Shown in pieces: positions 5,813-8,815 of a DNA stretch of 8,815 bases. Every line of letters begins with the position of its first letter. Position 1 is the first letter of the stretch. The position numbers were made by a program, and so were the translations under genes. The DNA is taken from contig CAMLFK010000212.1 of NCBI GenBank assembly GCA_946479255.1, forward strand, positions 1-8,815, read 5' to 3'. The notes beneath the pieces are model-generated. The model searched no databases. It saw nothing but the letters and a program-made list of their open reading frames with translations, and was not told where the DNA came from. The DNA comes from an uncultured Oxalobacteraceae bacterium (GTDB lineage Bacteria > Pseudomonadota > Gammaproteobacteria > Burkholderiales > Burkholderiaceae).

Positions 5813-6548
5813 AAAGAGTGAGCCGGATCGCGTAATAGAGCAGCGGGGCGGTGAACACCAGGCTGTCGACGCGGTCCAGCATGCCGCCGTGCCCGGGAAT
5901 CAGCTGCGAAAAATCCTTGATGCCGAGGCGGCGCTTGACGGCGGAATACGTGATGTCGCCGGCGAAGCCTGCCAGCGCGAGCGCCGTGCCGACGCTGGCC
6001 AGCCATGGCGCCGGTGCCAACTTCAGGTAGCCGCCCAGCGCGAGCGATACGAGCACGCTGACGGCCATGCCGCCGGCCAGTCCCTGCCAGGTTTTGTTGG
6101 GGCTGATATTTGGGACCAGCTTTTGCCGGCCGAAGAGCGTGCCGGCGATGAACTGGCCGATGTCGTTCAGCGCGGTCAGCACGAACAGGTAGAACAGCCA
6201 TTCGACCGGCATGGCGGTCAGCTGGACGATGAAGGAGAGGCCGAGGACCGTCATCGCGAACACCGCCAGCAGCAGCTTGGTGTGAGAGCGAGCGGAATTG
6301 GCGTGGCTTGCCAGTTCGCGCGCGGCCGTCGCGCCGATGGCGAGGGCCAGCAGGGCGGGGCCGATCGGGTAGGCGGCCAGGCTGAGACTGACGACAGGGA
6401 AGATCAGCCACCAGGCGTTCACTTGCAGGCGCAGTTTGCTGGACGGGCGCGAGCCGATCGCTACCCCGAGCGACGCCATACCCAGCACGAGGTAGAGGAC
6501 GCATGCGGCGATGGCGACGTGGCCGGGCACGGGAAAAAGCGTGAACAC
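5811..6548 (-). CDS. ynbB: YnbB-like phosphatidate cytidylyltransferase (CdsA family)
   Basis: Integral membrane enzyme, 245 aa from the GTG at 6548, predicted to make CDP-diacylglycerol from phosphatidate and CTP. The CdsA signature is intact at residues ~202-228: Ser, then KR, KD, the PGHGG segment, and DR-x-D, with no key residue missing. The conserved cytosolic block NDIGQF...SPNKTWQG lies upstream (128-155). Several hydrophobic segments fill the N-terminal half. The genome would be expected to have its own essential cdsA elsewhere, so this is likely a dedicated paralogue, like E. coli YnbB. A TTG at 6605 is in frame, but it lies inside the -35 hexamer of the best promoter; GTG 6548 has AGG seven bases upstream and is downstream of the predicted transcription start. 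It is first in an operon with the YnbC-like gene. Confidence 0.92.
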   Translation of the reverse strand: MFTLFPVPGHVAIAACVLYLVLGMASLGVAIGSRPSSKLRLQVNAWWLIFPVVSLSLAAYPIGPALLALAIGATAARELASHANSARSHTKLLLAVFAMTVLGLSFIVQLTAMPVEWLFYLFVLTALNDIGQFIAGTLFGRQKLVPNISPNKTWQGLAGGMAVSVLVSLALGGYLKLAPAPWLASVGTALALAGFAGDITYSAVKRRLGIKDFSQLIPGHGGMLDRVDSLVFTAPLLYYAIRLTL

Positions 6549-6577
6549 TGACTTGCCTGGGGTTTGATTTTTTGGCA

Positions 6578-6605
6578 AGTATAACTGGGAAGTTGTGATG
6601 TTCAA
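6578..6605 (-). promoter_or_regulatory. Candidate sigma-70 promoter of the YnbB-YnbC operon
   Basis: On the minus strand, TTGAAC (6600-6605) and TATACT (6578-6583, one mismatch from consensus) are separated by 16 bp. The predicted transcription start, near 6571, gives a leader of about 22 nt to the GTG at 6548. The -35 lies within one arm of the 6600-6620 dyad. Confidence 0.6.
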
Positions 6606-6620
6606 TGAACATCATTGAAC
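6600..6620. promoter_or_regulatory. Operator-like perfect 9-3-9 dyad overlapping the -35 of the ynbB promoter
   Basis: GTTCAATGA (6600-6608) and TCATTGAAC (6612-6620) are perfect inverted repeats separated by ACA. A nested 11-bp palindrome, GTTCA-A-TGAAC, occupies 6600-6610. Size and symmetry suit a dimeric helix-turn-helix repressor (for example TetR or MarR type). There is no T-run and the dyad is AT-rich, so it is not a terminator. The regulator is not encoded in this window. Confidence 0.6.
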
Positions 6621-6685
6621 GGCGTGGTGTCGATGTTGTTATTGCGCTTAGGGTCGTGCGGTTCGACCTTATGTGAGGTCAGAAT

Positions 6686-6717
6686 AAAAAAAATGCCGCG
6701 TTTCCGCGGCATTTTTT
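6686..6717 (-). terminator. Intrinsic terminator downstream of phaZ
   Basis: A seven-base-pair GC-rich stem, TGCCGCG (6694-6700) with CGCGGCA (6705-6711), loop TTTC, is flanked by eight A on the left and six T on the right. On the minus strand the hairpin is followed by eight T, 15 bases after the phaZ stop codon. The A/T flanks make it bidirectional in form, but no plus-strand gene approaches it. Confidence 0.9.
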
Positions 6718-6731
6718 GGGGAAGCAAAGTC

Positions 6732-7967
6732 TTAACGATACTTCTGGATGAAATCGCCAATCTTCGGGCAGATCACGTCGCGCCAGCGGCGGCCCGAGAA
6801 AATGCCGTAGTGGCCGCATTTCGGCGCCACGAAGTCGAGCTGCATGTCGGCCGGAATTCCGCTGCACAGGTCGTGCGCAGCCTGGGTCTGGCCGGCGCCG
6901 GAAATGTCGTCAAGCTCACCTTCGACAGTGAACAGCGCCACCGTCTTGATGTCCTGCGGACGTACCTGCTTGCCGCCGACGATCCACGTGCCTCTCGGCA
7001 GGGCGAACTCCTGGAACACGGTCTTGATCGTGTCGAGGTAGTACTCGGCCGGCATGTCCAGCACGGCGTTGTACTCGTCGTAGAACTTGCGGTGGCTTTC
7101 CGCCGGTTCGTCGTCGCCCGCAACCAGGTGGTTGTAGAACTCGCGGTGGCTCTGTGCATGGCGGCCCGGGTTCATGGCGATGAAACCGGCGTGCTGCAGG
7201 AAGCCCGGATAGACCTTGCGGCCAAAGGCCGGATAGTTCGCCGGGACCGAGTAGATCACGGTGTTCTCGAACCACGAGAAGCTCTTTTCGATGGCCAGGT
7301 CGTTCACCGCGGTCGGCGAACGGCGCGGGTCGATCGGGCCGCCCATCATGGTCATGGTCTTGGGCAGCTTGGGATCGTTTTCAGATGCCATCAGCGAGAT
7401 GGCGGCCAGCACCGGAACGGTCGGCTGGCACACGGAAATGACATGCACATCGGGTCCCAGCAGGCGAATGAAGTCCTGCACATAGAAGATGTAGTCGTCC
7501 AGGTGGAAGGGGCCCGCAGTCATCGGCACCATGCGTGCATCGGTCCAGTCGGTGATGAAGACGTCGTGCTTGACCACCAGTGCGCGCACGGTGTCGCGCA
7601 GCAGCGTGGAGTGGTGTCCGGACAACGGCGCCACCAGCAGCACGGTCGGCTGATCGAGTTCGGCGAACTGCGCGTCGGAGAGGTCCTTCTTGAAGTGCAG
7701 CAGGCGGCAGAAGGGACGGTTGACAACCGTACGCTCCATGATGCCGACCTTGACGCCGTCAATCTCGGTCTCGTGAATGTCGAACGCTGGCTTTTCGTAA
7801 TCCTTGCCCAATCGGTACATTAGTTCATAGCCCGCGGCGATGCGCTGGGCGAACGGGGTGTGCGCCAGTGGCGACACAGGATTGGAAAACAGTTTTGATG
7901 AGGCATCGGCCCACTGCATCAGTGGTGTCAGGAATGAGCGTTGCATCTCGTGAAGTTGATAAAGCAT
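6732..7967 (-). CDS. phaZ: Intracellular polyhydroxybutyrate depolymerase
   Basis: Thiolytic or hydrolytic mobilisation of intracellular PHB granules; 411 aa. The sequence closely follows my memory of Ralstonia eutropha PhaZ1 along its length: start MLYQLHEMQRSFLTPL, GYELMYRLGKDYEKPAF (46-62), APLSGHHSTLLRDTVRAL (113-130), nucleophile Cys180 in SVCQPTVPVLAAISLMAS, YPGFLQHAGF (253-262), Asp353/354 in VEGELDDISGAGQT, and His386 in CGHYGIFSGRRWR. No signal peptide is present, as expected for the intracellular enzyme. ATG 7967 is chosen because it has AAGGA six bases upstream and matches the family start; an upstream in-frame ATG at 8000 would add 11 unrelated residues. It is monocistronic, bounded by its own terminator and a long AT-rich leader. 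It belongs to carbon-storage metabolism and need not be linked to the adjacent ynb-like genes. Confidence 0.97.
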   Translation of the reverse strand: MLYQLHEMQRSFLTPLMQWADASSKLFSNPVSPLAHTPFAQRIAAGYELMYRLGKDYEKPAFDIHETEIDGVKVGIMERTVVNRPFCRLLHFKKDLSDAQFAELDQPTVLLVAPLSGHHSTLLRDTVRALVVKHDVFITDWTDARMVPMTAGPFHLDDYIFYVQDFIRLLGPDVHVISVCQPTVPVLAAISLMASENDPKLPKTMTMMGGPIDPRRSPTAVNDLAIEKSFSWFENTVIYSVPANYPAFGRKVYPGFLQHAGFIAMNPGRHAQSHREFYNHLVAGDDEPAESHRKFYDEYNAVLDMPAEYYLDTIKTVFQEFALPRGTWIVGGKQVRPQDIKTVALFTVEGELDDISGAGQTQAAHDLCSGIPADMQLDFVAPKCGHYGIFSGRRWRDVICPKIGDFIQKYR

Positions 7968-7973
7968 ACATAT

Positions 7974-7978
7974 TCCTT
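7974..7978 (-). promoter_or_regulatory. Ribosome binding site of phaZ
   Basis: AAGGA on the minus strand, six bases before the ATG at 7967. It fixes the start there and not at the in-frame ATG at 8000. Confidence 0.85.
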
Positions 7979-8026
7979 GGTGATTATCGTTGCCATGCAA
8001 TCGATTAACGACTGACTCGCCGTTTA

Positions 8027-8057
8027 ATTATAGGCCAAAAATCAGTCCCGTCTGCAA
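8027..8057 (-). promoter_or_regulatory. Candidate phaZ promoter in an AT-rich intergenic region
   Basis: A perfect TATAAT (minus strand, 8027-8032) has a poor -35 candidate, TTGCAG (8052-8057), at a long 19-bp spacing. The surrounding 7968-8173 region is AT-rich and holds no coding sequence I can support. A small dyad, TTCTG-AA-CAGAA (8065-8076), lies just upstream and could be a regulator site. Confidence 0.45.
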
Positions 8058-8173
8058 TTTTGGATTCTGAACAGAAATTTTCTTCCTTCGTAAATTTTAG
8101 TTAAGAAAAATCCAGCGGTTAACTACGTTTTATCACGGAACCCGTTTGGCCGAACATGAGCTACCTAACACAT

Positions 8174-8201
8174 AAAAAAAATGCCCCGGCTAGCGGGGCA
8201 T
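8174..8201 (-). terminator. Intrinsic terminator downstream of the ferredoxin-NADP reductase gene
   Basis: ATGCCCCG (8181-8188) pairs perfectly with CGGGGCAT (8194-8201) across a 5-nt loop. On the minus strand the stem is followed by a run of eight T (8174-8181). It lies about 40 bases after the stop at 8241. Confidence 0.9.
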
Positions 8202-8240
8202 TCGTTGTATCAGAGTTACTGAACGTTTAATCTTTATTAA

Positions 8241-8815
8241 TTAGTCAAATACAGGAGTCTCAACACCGAGAATCTTGTGCAACTTCGGCGAGGTGGTGGT
8301 GTATTGCATGTGGATCTTTTTATCTGGGAAGATATACGGCGCTGCGCCGAATGCCGCCAGCGCGGCTTCGTGGAAGCCCGACAGGATCAGCTTCTTCTTG
8401 CCTGGATAGGTATTGATATCGCCCACCGCGAAGATGCCCGGCACATTGGTTTCGAACTTTTCGGTGTCCACAACCTTCAGCTGGCGGCGCTCGATGTCCA
8501 GGCCCCATTCGGCGATCGGGCCGAGCTTTGGCGACAGGCCGAAGAAGACCAGCAGCATGTCCAGCGGAACGCGGCGGGTGACGCCGTCGGCGCCGGTCAC
8601 TTTGACTTCCGACAGCTTGCCGTCTTTTTCGTCGAAGCCGGTCACCTGGCCGGTGATCAGCTGCATTTCGTAGGCGTCGCACAGGGCCTTCATCTTGGCC
8701 ACCGATGCCGGTGCCGCGCGGAAGTCGTCACGGCGGTGCAGCAGCACGACCGATTCAGCTTTGCCGACGAAGTTCAGGGCCCAGTCCAGCGCGGAGTCGC
8801 CGCCGCCGCAGATGA
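8241..8815 (-). CDS. Thioredoxin-reductase-like ferredoxin-NADP(+) reductase, N-terminus beyond the window edge
   Basis: FAD- and NADPH-dependent pyridine nucleotide oxidoreductase; 190 C-terminal residues are visible and the frame is open to the right edge. The visible part begins at the NADPH-binding motif [14 protein letters not shown], continues through [10 protein letters not shown], and ends with the FAD-contact block [32 protein letters not shown] and a C-terminal tail containing [21 protein letters not shown], and the absence of a CxxC redox pair at the usual thioredoxin-reductase position in the visible NADPH domain, point to the dimeric FNR (FNR2, YumC-like) group and not true thioredoxin reductase. 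It would exchange electrons between NADPH and ferredoxin or flavodoxin. The RsxB ferredoxin at the other end of the window is a conceivable but unproven partner. Only its terminator is visible as regulation. Confidence 0.9.
   Translation of the reverse strand, partial: ICGGGDSALDWALNFVGKAESVVLLHRRDDFRAAPASVAKMKALCDAYEMQLITGQVTGFDEKDGKLSEVKVTGADGVTRRVPLDMLLVFFGLSPKLGPIAEWGLDIERRQLKVVDTEKFETNVPGIFAVGDINTYPGKKKLILSGFHEAALAAFGAAPYIFPDKKIHMQYTTTSPKLHKILGVETPVFD

Noticed and set aside
6600..6620. Dyad as a terminator or attenuator hairpin
   Set aside because: AT-rich stem without a T-run, placed upstream of a gene over a -35 box.
6652..6680. Short overlapping inverted repeats GGTCG/CGACC and GACCT/AGGTC upstream of ynbB
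   Set aside because: Only 5-bp arms, likely by chance; too weak to call an operator.
6615..7823. 402-codon plus-strand frame opposite phaZ
   Set aside because: It is antisense to a near full-length PhaZ match and passes through the terminator and promoter region.
1..8815. CRISPR array, tRNA or rRNA gene, insertion sequence, phage attachment site
   Set aside because: No repeat-spacer pattern, cloverleaf, transposase or terminal inverted repeats were seen by eye.

Overview
The window looks like the chromosome of a betaproteobacterium of the order Burkholderiales, probably family Oxalobacteraceae (Massilia, Duganella or Janthinobacterium type). The basis is GC-rich coding sequence, a soluble stand-alone RsxB-type ferredoxin, and an intracellular polyhydroxybutyrate depolymerase very similar to my memory of Ralstonia PhaZ1. 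No database search was possible, so the taxon is an inference.

Layout from left to right: (1) the N-terminal part of rsxB on the minus strand, cut by the window edge; (2) a minus-strand pair, a short-chain dehydrogenase/reductase and, upstream of it, a patatin-like protein whose stop codon overlaps the SDR start (ATGA); (3) a 66-bp divergent intergenic region; (4) a plus-strand pair, a PAP2 plus dual-specificity-phosphatase fusion (YnbD-like) overlapping a CDP-alcohol phosphatidyltransferase (YnbA-like); (5) a convergent minus-strand pair, a CdsA-like CDP-diglyceride synthase (YnbB-like) followed by an alpha/beta-hydrolase fused to a methyltransferase (YnbC-like); (6) a promoter with a near-perfect operator-like dyad, then a bidirectional-looking terminator; (7) phaZ on the minus strand; (8) an AT-rich leader and a second terminator; (9) the C-terminal two thirds of a thioredoxin-reductase-like ferredoxin-NADP reductase, cut by the right edge.

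The centre of interest is positions 2310-6548. The four genes match, in domain content and approximate length, the poorly characterised E. coli ynbABCD set, but here they form two convergent two-gene operons (D-A and B-C) whose 3' ends overlap by 50 bp. The parts resemble a complete side branch of phospholipid synthesis: a CDP-diacylglycerol synthase, a head-group transferase, a phosphatase that could remove a phosphate from the product, and a hydrolase/methyltransferase that could remodel or methylate it. The adjacent patatin-like protein and SDR could add acyl hydrolysis and oxidation/reduction. The lipid product is unknown. Several active sites are non-canonical: Asn at two metal-ligand positions of the phosphatidyltransferase, a dual-specificity phosphatase that ends soon after its CX5R loop, and a patatin-like protein lacking the usual DG[GA] aspartate. 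The flanking genes (rsxB, phaZ, FNR) look like ordinary housekeeping or storage functions.
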